DNA of 64,000 nucleotides from Edaphochlamys debaryana (GCA_016858145.1 JAEHOE010000064.1:558001-622000), one strand, 5' to 3'. Counted from the stretch's first letter, positions 34,169 to 45,092 are shown. The notes: generated by a model from the sequence alone, not told the origin. Translations and numbers: made by a program.

Positions 34169-35507
34169 AAGCTGTTGTGCGCAGCTGGAGCAGCAGGAGC
34201 TGACGCGTACGCTGACTTAACGATCAGCTGCAAAATATCAAGCAGCACTCAGACATAGCTTTTGGGGCGCTGTGAAGGTGCCGAAGTGCCGCGAGGATGC
34301 GCGCAAGCGACATGGTCGCCACCCAGGCTTGGAAAATGGCAGGTAAGTGCAGCGTTGACGGTTCTAAAGTAGCGAGGTAATGCTTGGGCTGGCGCCACAA
34401 CCCCAGCCACACGCTGTCGGTCCCACCCTGAGACATCTCCCCACCTCTCCCCACACCTGCACCCCGTTCATTCTTTCAACCGTCAAGCCCAGGCTCATCT
34501 GCTTGATCCCAGCCTCTCACATTCTTGTGGGAAGATGCTGCTTGCCACCTCACTTGAGTCCCGGGTTGCCGGACAGACGATTCGTCCTTGGGCCGTGCGC
34601 AACGAGCACACTCGTGCACATCACCGCGCTGAGTCACCCCGCTTTCAGGCGCCATCACCCGCACCGGACCTCCCTAAACCTACAGCGCACGTGCCTCACG
34701 TGCCTCCCGTCAGGCATCCCTCCCCTCGTGCCGCCAAGCCCCCCCGCGAGACGGCGTGTGGGGCACGCCGTGGTCGCACGGCAAGACACGGTCCCCGCCA
34801 AAACCCCACACACGGAACCTTTCCAACCTACGTGCCTGAGGAGCGGCTATCCTTCCTACCTAGCCCATTCGTCCGATGGAGGGCTTGCGGGACTACCGTA
34901 TGAAGCTCAAGCGCAGGAGCATGTACTGCGTGTCAAATCTCCCAGCCCTTCCCCCACGGATCAAGCCTAGCAAGGCAGGGCAGGCGACACGTGCGCCTCT
35001 CACCGCGCGTCTGCCTCAGACTACCGTTGTAACGACGGGAGGAGGGAGAAACAATGGGGGGAAGAGGGGCTCCCTGAACAACTCGACAGGAAAGGTAGAC
35101 GGATATGGGGACAGGGTGTACTCAAAGGCAGCGGGGGATCGGGGGCACGAGGGACGTGGAGCATTGCTAGTGAAGCACACACGGAGCATCGCTACGAAAG
35201 CACAACACGGCGCAGCACAAGCTTGATAGCGTTGCTAGGGGAGCACCGCGACCCTCACCTTCAGCCGCTCCGCTCGAGAAAATCCCCTCCTCCGCTCACA
35301 GCGGCTCCCGCGGCCCCGCCGACCAGCCATGCGCCCCGAGGCACCGCCCAGGACCTGACACCGGGCAGCAGCGAGGTGGGGCGGGGCTGCTCGGGGGCGC
35401 ATTGCGGGTCCGAGCCTCCGAGGTCGCTCGGGGCTGTGACGCGGCCCGCCCTCACCCCTTTCCTCCTTCCCGTCCTCGCAGTTGCATCACAAGCCTAAGC
35501 CCCTGAA
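34169..35507 (+). promoter_or_regulatory. Conserved 5' region and spliced leader of paralogue E
   Basis: GCTGTTGTGCGCAGCTGG (34169), AGCTTTTGGGGC (about 34256), ATGCGCGCAAGCGACATG with a GTAAGT donor at 34343, GCACGGCAAGACACGG (about 34777), the leader uORF and a leader intron at 35376-35481. Confidence 0.5.
35329..35358 (+). CDS. Upstream ORF of paralogue E, MRPEAPPRT
   Basis: Same nine-codon ORF with one residue changed (S to P), at the same place in the leader. Confidence 0.5.
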   Translation: MRPEAPPRT

Positions 35508-38103
35508 ATGCCGCCCAAGGGGCGCGGGCGCGGCGCGGGCGGAGGCGGGGGAAGCGGCTCGGGCTCTGCCGCGAGCTCGGGCGCTGCGGCTCCCGCTCCC
35601 TCCGCTGCGGTTCTGCCTGCTGAGCTGCGCTCCGCTTTCCGGGAGCTGCCGGGCTATGCGGATGCTGTGATGCCGGCACCGACCCAGCGGGGAGCGCAAC
35701 CGGCGGCGGCCCCCGCGGGCAGCCGCCTGAGCCCCAGCCAAGAGCGCCGTCTAGAGCGCTTCCTTGCGCGGCTGCTCATTGCTATCGAAGGCCTGCCTGT
35801 TATGAGGCCTCAAATCGCGGCGGCGCTGGCGGAGCTGCTTTCTCAGGAACCCGCGGCAGCGGCGGCGCTGCTGAGGCTTCAGGCAGCGGCGCTGCGGCCC
35901 TGCGGAGGGGGTGGAGGGGGCGTCCTTGGCGGCGCTGAAGCGCTGACGGCTGAGCACTGGCGGTGGCTCCACACGGCTATCTACACGATGCTGGTAAAAG
36001 TCATGCCGCTGCCGCCCTCCCGCCACGCGCTGTCCGTGCTGCGCTTCGTGCGGGCCATGCTGCGCGCCCAGCCCTTCCACGCCCTCAGCCGCCAGCTGGC
36101 GGCGATGACCGCCGCCCTCGAGGCGGGCAGACACGGTGGCGGCGGTGGCAGCGGCGGGGCAGGGGCGGGCGGCTCCAACAGCGGTGGCGGAGGGGCTGGC
36201 TCCAGCAGCGGTGGCGTCAGGGGCCGGAACGGAGGGGTACCCAGCCATCCAGCCGGGCTGGAGACGGGGGCCGGCGGGGGCCATGACGCCGGCGGCTTCC
36301 GTCTTTCTCCAAAGACCGCCGACGCGGCTGACAAGGTGCTCATGCTAGGCATGTTCCTGCTGAATGCCATGAGTGCGGTGCTCGGGCTCGACCGCAACAT
36401 ACCGCCAGCACTTCAGCCGGAAGACGGGAATGACGCAGCTGAGGCGGCGGCAGCTGGAACGGAAAGGGCGGCGTGCGTGGAAGAGCTCGCACGGGCGCTG
36501 GCGGAGAGCGGCTTCCTGGAGCACGCCGCGCGTCTGACGCTCATCCTGCAGACACGCCTCTCAACGGAGCTTCAGCGGAAACGCAGTGAGCAGAGGCTCA
36601 AGCCCATTCTGCTGCTATGGCAGGCCTTGGAGCGGGCGAGAGGCCCCGCGCGCCTCATCTGGGCCCCGACCAACCACACAGACACCGCCTCTAGCAGCGT
36701 CAGCCCCGCCGCCGCCGCCCACCTGCGCTCGGCGCTCAGCGGCCGCTGCGTGCAGACGGCGGTGCTGGTGTACGGCGTGGGGAAGCTGCGAGTGGCCGAC
36801 CGGGGGCCCTCGTACGGCCTGCCGGCAGAGCTGCAAAGCGCGGGGCTCGCACTTATGCGGGGGGTTGAAGGCGGCCCTCGATACCTTGACCCCGTCGCCC
36901 TCGAGCTGCTGCTCCGTCAGCTGGCCTCCGGCAGCGCCCTGCCGCCGCCCGGGCCCGGCGCTTCTCTGGAGCTGGCCCTGCGGGTGGGCCGCGCGGCGGT
37001 GGGAACCCCAGCGACACTGCTGCCGGCGAACGTCTTCGGCGGTTACTTCTCCAGGCTCGCACCCCTGGCAACGCTGCTGAAGGCGGACGTCCCGGAGGCA
37101 GTGCGGCTTGCCGCCGGGGCTCTGGCGTGCGGCCGCCGCCTGCTGTTGCGGCAACGGCCGTCGCCGCGGCTGGAGGCTCAGCGGGCGGAGTGGTGGCGGC
37201 TGGCGGTGTGGGCCGCGGCTCTAGGCAACACCAAAGGGGAGGAGGGCACGCTGAGGCAGCTGTGGGAGCTGATGACGGAGCCCCTTCTGGCCTTCTGGCC
37301 GGACGGCCGCCTCGGTAAATTGGGGTCAGTGGAGGGCATACCCAGCAGGGCGACGGTGCTAGGGTCCGCTGCTACACATGCTTGTTAGTTGCACCCTGTA
37401 AGCCCAACCTGCCCTCCTACTCCCGCCCCCACCCCCTCCAGACCTGGACGCCCTGCCGCCCTCAGCCCCTCCCGAGGTGGCGGCGGCGCTGGCGGGTGGG
37501 CTCCTGTCTCAGCTGCTGGCTCACATGGGTAGGGCCGCATGCACGGGCACCTGCAGTGCCTTGCTGCTGGCGCTGACTGCCGCCTGCGACGAGGCCCGCC
37601 CGGGCGGGTCCGGCCTGGCGCTCTTCCCCACGCCCCTGCTGGCGTACGGGGACGAGGATGAGGCACAGCAGATGGAGTCAGCTTTCTGCATCTACACGCG
37701 CCGCGTGCGGTCCTCGGGTTCAGCAGAAGCGATGTCGGACGGCGGCCCGCCCTTCCTGCGGGCGGCCACCTCATACCTCCGCGCCGCTGAAGAGGCGCTG
37801 GGCCGCTGCCGCGGCCTGGGCCCGGCTGCTGAGGCGCCGGCGGGGCCCGCGGAGGCGGCGGAGGGTGGAGGCGAGGGCTCGGCTTCTTCTGCCGGCGCTC
37901 AGACGGCCGCTGCTGCGGGCCCCATCCCGGCACCGCTGCAGCGGCTCCTGGGGCTGAGGCTGGTTGGAATCATGGACGCCACCACACTGCGGCCGCTGGT
38001 AGAGGCGGCCGGAGAGGCGGCGGTAGAGGCGGCGGTAGAGGCGGCCGGAGAGGCGGCGGGAGAGGCGGCCGGAGAGGCGGCAGAGGCTGAGGCTGGGGGT
38101 TGA
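35508..38103 (+). CDS. Tandem family member E, unknown function (822 aa)
   Basis: Exons 35508-37314 and 37442-38103, phase 1. N-terminus MPPKGRGRGAGGGGGSGS; invariant 78-base block at 36015-36092; short Gly/Ser linker (about 36124-36230); then GGHDAGGFRLSPKTADAADK, shared with D; CVQTAVLVYGVGKLR (K where the others have T); Leu-rich block; one LKADVPEAVRLA unit; WWRLAVWAA; and the exon-2 domain with LALFPTPLLAYGDEDE. The C-terminus has a run of A/E/G repeats not seen in the other copies. Function unknown; it is the last copy of the array. Confidence 0.85.
37999..38082 (+). repeat. Short tandem repeat at the 3' end of paralogue E
   Basis: Seven 12-base units of the form GGAGAGGCGGCC or GTAGAGGCGGCG encode VEAA/GEAA repeats just before the stop. 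Confidence 0.85.
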
Positions 38104-39425
38104 GCGGCGGCGGTTGTCAGTCGCGGCGTGGTGGAGCAGCAGAGGATGGGACTCAACGGCGCGGGATGGAGGGCCTGGTGGTGCCCCTTAGCGCTGGCAG
38201 GTTCGGAGAGGCGGCGCTCGTGTGGGGCGCCCAGCGGGGTGGCAGGTTTGGCTGTGTGACGTGGCGCACGGAGCGATAGCCCAGGAAACTCCGGGTAATG
38301 ATTTGACTCCGGTTGCCCGCCGGTTGTTAGCTTTGACCTCGTGTTGTGCGTGGGGGGTTGCGGCTGGTTATAAGTGTGTTGACACGCTGGGGGCGGCATC
38401 ACCTTGCTCGCCAGCCGTCAACGAACTGGTCTTGAGTGTGGCCTGTTCAAAGAGGTGCCGGTGCCTATTTAGGTATGCATGCACGAGGTGCAGGGGGCAG
38501 GTCGGCAGGTCCTTGACACCTGCACCAGTTGGTACCGCTACCGTTGACGGTGGAGCTCCTTGCGGCGGAAAGAGGGAGTCGTCTGGCCCTGATTGCCCGG
38601 GGGTGACCCAGCCAGGGTAGCCCTGCCTGCACAAGCAATGCATGCAATCCATGGATGTGGATGGCATGAAGGAAGTGCAGCTGCAGCTGGGAACGTGGAG
38701 AAGGGAGATGTGAGCCTGAGACCCTGCCCAGGTCTTTAGCGTAAACGCGTGGGAAGGCTTGCGCTTGTTGCTGGACTCCTCGGGCCCACGGTGCCAGGCA
38801 TCAGCCAGCAGAAGGTAAGGGTCCAGGTGGCTCACCGATCTCCATCGTGAGGCAAGCTGCAGCCTTGAGGCAGGGGGCGGGCTGTGAGTGGCTGCTGGGG
38901 GTAGCGAGGGGGCGCATTCGGCGCAATGGCCTCTCGCTCGTCGGCGCGTGTGCGGGGCTGCGCGTGCCCGATGAGGCCAGGCTGGGGTGTATGTGTAAGA
39001 AGAGAGAATCTCTGGTGCACACATACCACGGCCCTCCGCAGGGAGTTCCCCATCCACAGCAGCATACATGAAAGCCGGTCAGCGGCCGTTCTAGCAACAC
39101 GGTGAGGCACCGGCACCCGACGACTACCAAGGGTGTGCCGTCCAATCGTCCTTGCAAGTGGGCGCCACATGCTTAAAGGCAAGCACAGGCGCATGCTACA
39201 GAGGCAACCCTCCAGTTGTCATCTAACCGCGGAGCTAGTTCCCATCGCAAGAGCTTTGCCGGACGGCCTCTGCCCCGCTACATGCAACACAGTCCAGCAC
39301 AGCGCAGTCCTCGGGTTTACAATGAAGGATCCTCAAAAGAATCACAGCGCTGGACGCTGCGGCCGTTCGGCCTACTCCACGGGCCTTGCCTCCTGCAAGA
39401 CCTAGAACTGCGCAAAGCGCGACCA
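38104..39425. other. Intergenic region after the array
   Basis: No supportable gene. TGTAA at about 38994 is far from the stop of E. Confidence 0.5.
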
Positions 39426-40352
39426 TCAACCGCCTGGGGCTTGACCCCGCCCGTAACTGGGCCATAGAACCGCCCATCCCCTAAGGGTACCCCTGCCGCA
39501 TCCAGCCCCCCCCTCACGAAACAGGATATCCGCCCCTTTAAACCAGCGAGGCGCCAGGCCCTTGGCTTGCAGCTCATCGAAGATAGGCTTCCGCTCCTTC
39601 CTCAGCGCCCTGCCGAGCGCGTTGAGGTAGGGCGTCACCACCACCCCGCTCACCACCCGCACCTCCTTCGCCCTGCGCCGAAACTCAGCCCGCTGTGCTG
39701 CCGTTACCCCGACAACCACATTCCACCCCCCCTCCCCCTTCCAGCTCCGCTGGACGGTAGCCTGGAGCTCAGTGCGCCCCGAAAAGCCCAGCCTCGACAG
39801 GTCTCCCGACCGCAGCCGGTCCGCCATCTCATCTGAGACCTCCCGCAGCAGCAGCCGGCCCCGCTCCTCCTTAGGGGCAGTCTCCACGATCAGCTCAGAG
39901 AAGCACTCAGTCTGGGCGATGTCCGCTTTGAGCTCCCTCCGGAGGCTCGCGATGGCGCGGTCCGTGACGTTGTAGTTTTGTGTTATCACCCTCTTGAACT
40001 CCCCATAGTCCTCGCTGAGCGCGGAGAAGTCGCGCTGAAGGGCCGCGTGCCGCTCAGCCGCAGCCATCATCAAGTCGCGGACGACGGCGGCCAGCTCGTT
40101 GATTGCCCTGACGAACACCCCGCGCAAGACTGGAGCCTCTATGCAGCGAAGGGTATCCAGAAGGGACGCTAGGAGCGACACGAAAGTGTCTTTAACCATC
40201 CTAGCCTCGGGGCACAGAGCCGCCTCCTTTTTCGCCCGCTCTGCCTCGCGTGCCTGGTGTGCAGCCTTAGCATCGGCCCTAGGCTGTCGCGCAGCTGCCT
40301 GTTCCTGTGGTGTGCCAATATAGTTTTTGCTGATGGGGCGTGGGAACTGCAT
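39426..40352 (-). CDS. Hypothetical coiled-coil protein, possibly LINE ORF1-like (308 aa)
   Basis: A single open frame without obvious introns, starting MQFPRPISKNYIGT. The first 60 residues are Ala/Arg/Glu-rich and could form a coiled coil. The middle is helical (TFVSLLASLLDTLRCIE, RDLMMAAAERHAALQRDF). The last third, TAAQRAEFRRRAKEVRV then RALRKERKPIFDELQAKGL and WFKGADILF, reads like the C-terminal nucleic-acid-binding region of L1-type retrotransposon ORF1 proteins (a helix of the type 'R...LLP.L..L...G', then 'W.RG..L.V'). This is pattern memory, not an alignment. No reverse transcriptase is seen nearby. It stands next to two degenerate genes, which fits a transposon-rich pocket. Confidence 0.45.
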   Translation of the reverse strand: MQFPRPISKNYIGTPQEQAAARQPRADAKAAHQAREAERAKKEAALCPEARMVKDTFVSLLASLLDTLRCIEAPVLRGVFVRAINELAAVVRDLMMAAAERHAALQRDFSALSEDYGEFKRVITQNYNVTDRAIASLRRELKADIAQTECFSELIVETAPKEERGRLLLREVSDEMADRLRSGDLSRLGFSGRTELQATVQRSWKGEGGWNVVVGVTAAQRAEFRRRAKEVRVVSGVVVTPYLNALGRALRKERKPIFDELQAKGLAPRWFKGADILFREGGAGCGRGTLRGWAVLWPSYGRGQAPGG

Positions 40353-40606
40353 ACTGGCTTCGCCTAGGGCCGGTGTTGTGTGTTGTGTGTTACAGTGTAC
40401 ATGTGTACAGCGCAGACCCCCCGCCAGGCACCCCTTTGGGTTCGACAGCCCGGTTCAAACTCTGCACGGGTGCTTGGCAGTGAACCCCCTGCTCCCTCGC
40501 ATCCCAGGAGCAGGCGCACTCCTCGGGCAGCCACGCACGCACCATCTTCTGCTTCTGCTCCTTGCCCTTAAGGGCCCGCGGAAGCTTGGATGCCCGCAGG
40601 CCTAGG

Positions 40607-42263
40607 CTACGCAGCGGCGGCCTGCTCCTCCTCAATCCACGCGAGGACCGCCGCCGCCCTGACGTCCCCGGACTGCAGCCTCCCCTCCGCCTTGATCTTC
40701 GCTTCAGCCCATTCCGCCGGGCAGCCCTCCAAAATCATCCAGCGAAGAGTGTCGAGGTCCAATCCCGGGCTCACGGCTGAGCTGAACGCGCCATTCTCGT
40801 CCCACGGCAGCCCCAGCCGCCGCAGCAACCGCAGCCTGGGGACATCGGTGTTCGTCGTAACTATACGATACGCCATGCCGTGATCCTGCGGGCGGCGTAG
40901 GGCGGGATACAGGGGAAGCGTTAGAGGCCCAGGTGTATGGCCCAGGTATAGGGGGAGGGTTAAAGGCCCAAGTCACAAAGCGTGCCACGACCCAGCTTGC
41001 CATGAACCCGCTTGCCACGAACCCAAACCCTAAACCCCCGTATCCCAACCCCACCAGCCCCGCACCCACCGGCCGCGGGCAGCCCATCTGGTCCACCCAC
41101 TCTAGCGCTGCCTCGCAGCCGGAGCGGGCAGCTTCCCACCACACATCTTTGCTCAACGTCAGCCCGTGCGGGCCTCCGCGCTCCAGCAGGATACGGATCG
41201 CCTCCGTCCACCCTCCGCTTGCAACCACCTTCAGCCTTTCATGCCACGCGTTCACATCGTGGGTTTTATCAGCTCGGGGGTCCAGCACGCCCGCCCCGTA
41301 CTCCGTCCACCGGACTCCGTCCACGCTGCTGGCCCGAATCGCTGATGTCAGGCTCTTTCCGTTCGGAGCCCAGCCCCGCAGCCGCATCCACTTGAGGCGC
41401 TGTCGGGCGGGAGGCGCAGGGCGCAGTCAACTGAGCTGTCGTTTAAGGTGAAGCCCCGGGCAAGCAGGAACTCCGCCTTGGCCTCCCAGTCGAGCGTGGG
41501 GCTGCCAACGGCAGAAGACAGTGCCGCGCCCTCTGGACGCAGCAGCCCACCCCACGCACGCCGCCCAAATGCCCTCGAACTCCCCAAGGCTACAGCCCTC
41601 AGCTGCGCCAGACAGAAGCTCGGCCTTCTGGAAGTCGCTGGGCTCCTCTGCCTCCGGCCTCAGCAGTTCCGCCAGCTCCAGGTGTCCGCCGCGGTAAGCC
41701 GCGGCGGCGGCCCACCAGCCCCGCTTGGCCCCCTGGGCAAGTAAGGCACCACTCGCACACAGCGGTGTGACCCCCCTTGGCGGCGGTGGTCAGAGCCAAC
41801 CCGCGAGTGTAATCCGACGGCTGGACCAACTCAGAGATGAGCATACAGCAATCGAGGGCGCCTGCCCCTGCGGCGGACACGAGCGCTTCCTCGGCTGGCT
41901 GCTGGCAGCCGGCGGCCTGGATGGCAACCTGCAGGTGGGTGACATCGCCGCTGGCCGCCACCAGCGAGAGCAGCTTGCACCTCTCCTTCAGCGTGAAGCT
42001 CCTGCAGGCTCCAGGAGCCAGCCAATGCTCCGCGAAGGCCCTCCGGTCGGCCGGTCGCTCGCGAGAGCTGAACGGTGTGGAGATCGCCCATGGGTTCCTT
42101 CGACGTTGCTTTGTCCAGGACGCGGAGAATGCAGGCCACCAGGTTGCGAGGCCACGCTGGCCACGCGTGCTGCTATCCCAGGCAGTCCCAAAGCGGTGCC
42201 TGCATCGGGCATCTCGGGCGTGGCAATTGCAGCAGCTGCGCGTGGCACCTCGTCGCGCTCCAT
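40607..42263 (-). pseudogene. Chlamydomonas-type ankyrin-repeat gene, frameshifted
   Basis: Minus-strand reading shows the hallmark order of a large chlamydomonad ankyrin family: NLVACILRVLDKAT, VQLSRE then HWLAPGACRSFTLKER, LVAASGDVTHLQVAIQAAGC, ALTTAAKGGHTAVCEW, AYRGGHLELAELL, AVGSPTLDWEAKAEFLLARG, LKWMRLRGWAPNGKSL, EAALEWVDQMGCP. A phase-0 intron (40886-41069) leads to a last exon, 40607-40885, with RLRLLRRLGLPWDENGA. These pieces lie in different frames; changes of frame are needed near 42165, 42090, 41755, 41690, 41540 and 41403, so the gene is broken several times. Possible start ATG at 42261-42263. Some breaks could be assembly indels, but neighbouring genes are clean. Confidence 0.7.
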
Positions 42264-42972
42264 TTCGGCTGCCTACTGGTAACGGTTACAAGCAGTATGG
42301 CAGACGTAGAAGTTGGCCAAACGCACGATGTGCAGATGGTCGAATGGCTATTCTGGGGCGGGGCGATCGCATGGCTAAGGCGTGTCAAGGGGGTTCAGAT
42401 GCCGCGCCCGCGGCACTGTCCAACCCAGGGCCTTGGCGGCGGCAGGGCACGGTCGCCAGCTTTCGCGCGCCGTGGACCACGAACGGCGGGATTGCGGGCA
42501 GAGTGGGCGGGACCTGAGTCCGGAAGGGGAAGGGGGGAAGGCGGGATGGCAAGGCGTGGGCGGGGTCGGGGACGGGCGGGGTCGGGGCACGCGCGGGCCT
42601 GGGCGGTGCGTGTGCGTCCACCACGCACAGAACGTCTCGCAGTGCGTTCTCCTTCCTCGCACAGTACAGTACATTAGTTTCTGATGCTCATGGTCTTAAT
42701 GACTAGAACACGTTGCGCGAGGGTGCGCAAGCTGCAAAACGGTTGCGGGGCGTGCGACTGCTGCTCAGCGCGAGGGTGCGCAAATTGGCGCAATATCAGC
42801 CACATGAGCGCTTGGGACTTGCAGCTGTGTGCGCTTGTGAAGAACCCCATCCATCCACGGTGCAGATGGCGCCGCGCTGCGAAGTGGACCCCGTGGGCTT
42901 CTCCAGGACCCATGCGTCCTTGCGGCGGTCCAACGGTGCGGGTCCTACTCCGTCTCTGCATACTGTGAACCC
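42264..42972. other. Intergenic
   Basis: No supportable feature; GC-rich with G-rich runs near 42530-42600. Confidence 0.4.
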
Positions 42973-45092
42973 TTGCCAGGTGCGTGCCTCCAACCCCATC
43001 CATCATCTTCTCAGTCCGCCAGCTCCGGGGCTTATGGGACGGCACCACTGGAACCCTGGCCCATGTTCTTCTCTCCTGCTTCCGTTGTGGCGCCCCACGG
43101 CCTGGGCGCGTCGGCGGCTGCTACCCTCGCTTCCAATCGCTGTGGGCCCGCTCGGGGGCTGAGCAGCAGCGCCGGGCCCGTTGCGCCCGCGCCCGCCAAC
43201 GTGGCTGGGCGCCGCGCGGCCGCTCTTGCCGGGAAGGTCCGTGCTCTGGCCCTGGCATCAAGCCGAGTATCGGTCACAGTCGCGCAGCCCCGAGAGCCGC
43301 CCCCTGCTCCTACTCCGGACGCTTCTCCGGCCCCGGCCAGTGCCCGTTCTCCGGCCCCGGCCAGTGCCCGTTCTCCGGCCCCGGCCAGCCCGTTCTCCCA
43401 CCTCGGCCCCTGCACCCGCCTCGGCACCGGCACGTGCTGAGACCTCAGCCCCTGACCGTACTCCGGTCCCGGCCCCGGCTGCGGCCCCGCCCCGCGCTCC
43501 GGCTTCGGCCCCCTCCTCCTCGCCAACCTCCGCCCCGCCCCGCTCTCCAACCTCGGCACCTGAGCCCGCTTCGGCGCCGGCTCCTGCTCCTGCTTCGATT
43601 CCGCCCCGCGCGCCAGGCTCGACCCCGGCCCGTGGTCGGGCCTCAGCCGCTCCCCGCACGCGGTCCTCGGCCCCGGCCCCGGCCCGCCCTCCGGCCTCGG
43701 CGCCGGCTCGTGCGGCCGCCTCGGCATTGGACCCTGCTCCGGCCACAGTCCCGGCCGCTGCTCTGGCCACTGCCTCGACCCGTACTCCGGCGTCCTCTCC
43801 GGCCTTGGCTCCCGCTTCGCCGGCCCCTGCTCTTGCCTCGTCCTCGGCGCCGGCCTTCGCTTCAGCCCTGGCCCGCGGTCGGTCCTCAGCCCCCGCCTCA
43901 GCCCTCGCCCGCACTTCAGCCATGGCATCAGCCGGGGCCCCGCCCTCGGCCCCCGCACCTGCTCCCACCCCAGCCCCTGCTCTGGCCTCAGCCCAGGCCT
44001 CGGCCCCGGCCCCTGCTCCGGCCTCGCCCGCGGCTCCTGCTCCGGCCTCCACTCCGGCACCTGCTCGCACCTCGGCCCCTACGCACGCCCCGGCGTCGGC
44101 CCCGGCGCCTGCTCTGGCCTCCGCTTCGGCGTCGACCAGCTAGGCGCGAGGGGCTCGGGCGAAACACAAGGGCAAGCCGGTCGGCGACCCAAAGGAGACG
44201 CCGGAGGAGGTGGCGGCGGCGGCTACCGTCGTACAACTACGGCTGCAGGCGCTGGCGAAGATGGAGGCGGAGCTCATCGTCACGCAGGCCGAGGTGGGAT
44301 GCTGTACGGCAGCACGTGATGACTGCCGGCGTGTTGGGGATTATTGCTGAGGCCTGGGCTGATGGCCTGGCCCCGGCGTCGGCCGGCTGCTGCGGCTCGT
44401 AACCCGCAAACACCCGGCCACCGCAATCCTCCACCGCGCAATCCATGCCCCACCGCCATGCCCTTGCCACCCTGCCTAAACCTCGCCAACCGCCAACCGT
44501 CGCAGGTGGAGGCGGCGGAGGCGGCTCTGGCGGCGGGCGCGTTGGAGCTGGAGTGGCGGCGGGACGAGGCGAGGCGATCGCGGCGGCGCGCACGGCCATC
44601 CTGGATGAGCTCAAGGCCCTGGACCCCCAGGCCGCGGCAGCCCTGAGGAGGGAGCTCGCGGTCGAACGCGGGGAGGACCCTGAGGTGTGGGGGCTGGAGG
44701 AGGGCCAGGAGGAGCCAGGCCAGGCGGCGCAGGGCAAGGGCCGCAAGGGGGCCAAGGGCGGAAAGGGTGCCAAGGGCGGAAAGGGCGGCGGGGCGGGGCC
44801 CAAGGGGACGCAGGCCGCCGCGGGAGCGACTGGCGCGAGCGCCGACCCGCCAGCGGCTCGGGAGCCGGTGGGGGTGGGGCTGGACCCGGGGTCTTGGGCG
44901 AGGGCGTGGCTCGCACGGCGAGAGACAGGCGCAGCAGCAGTCGTGCTGACCTCTGTGCTGGCGTCGGGGCCTGGGCTGGCGCAGGCGGCTAAGGCGGCGG
45001 CGGCCTCGGGGGTTGACGCTGGGACGGCCCAAGCCGGGCGCCCACCGCTCTCGTTGGGCGCAGGGCATAGGGCGCAGTGCTGCACCACCTGA
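42973..45092 (+). pseudogene. Ser/Ala/Pro-repeat protein pseudogene
   Basis: A long low-complexity tract (about 43290-44140) encodes S-A-P repeats such as PASARSPAPASARSP and SAPAPAPASAP, like hydroxyproline-rich hinge regions of algal wall proteins. Breaks are visible. A two-base loss near 43395 relative to the preceding repeat units shifts the frame. An in-frame TAG at 44141-44143 interrupts it, after which the same frame continues as KHKGKPVGDPKETPEEV and VQLRLQALAKMEAELIV to a GAG|GTGGGA donor. After an acceptor at about 44506 the frame VEAAEAALAAGALELEW is thrown off by a 5-base GAGGC duplication near 44570, beyond which TAILDELKALDPQAAAAL and VERGEDPEVWGLEEG follow. The gene of origin is not recognised; a gag-like transposon protein is one possibility. 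Confidence 0.5.

Noticed and set aside
40430..40460. T-arm-like GGTTCAAACTC, possible tRNA
   Set aside because: No matching anticodon arm, D-arm or acceptor stem could be built around it.
41015..41040. Telomere-like AACCCTAAACCCC stretch
   Set aside because: One or two degenerate units inside the ankyrin pseudogene intron; too short to call an interstitial telomere.
43032..44060. Long minus-strand frames opposite the Ser/Ala/Pro tract (P/R/G-rich and A/G/E-rich)
   Set aside because: Repeat-driven open frames; the plus frame gives the S-A-P repeat typical of algal proteins and joins to downstream non-repetitive protein.
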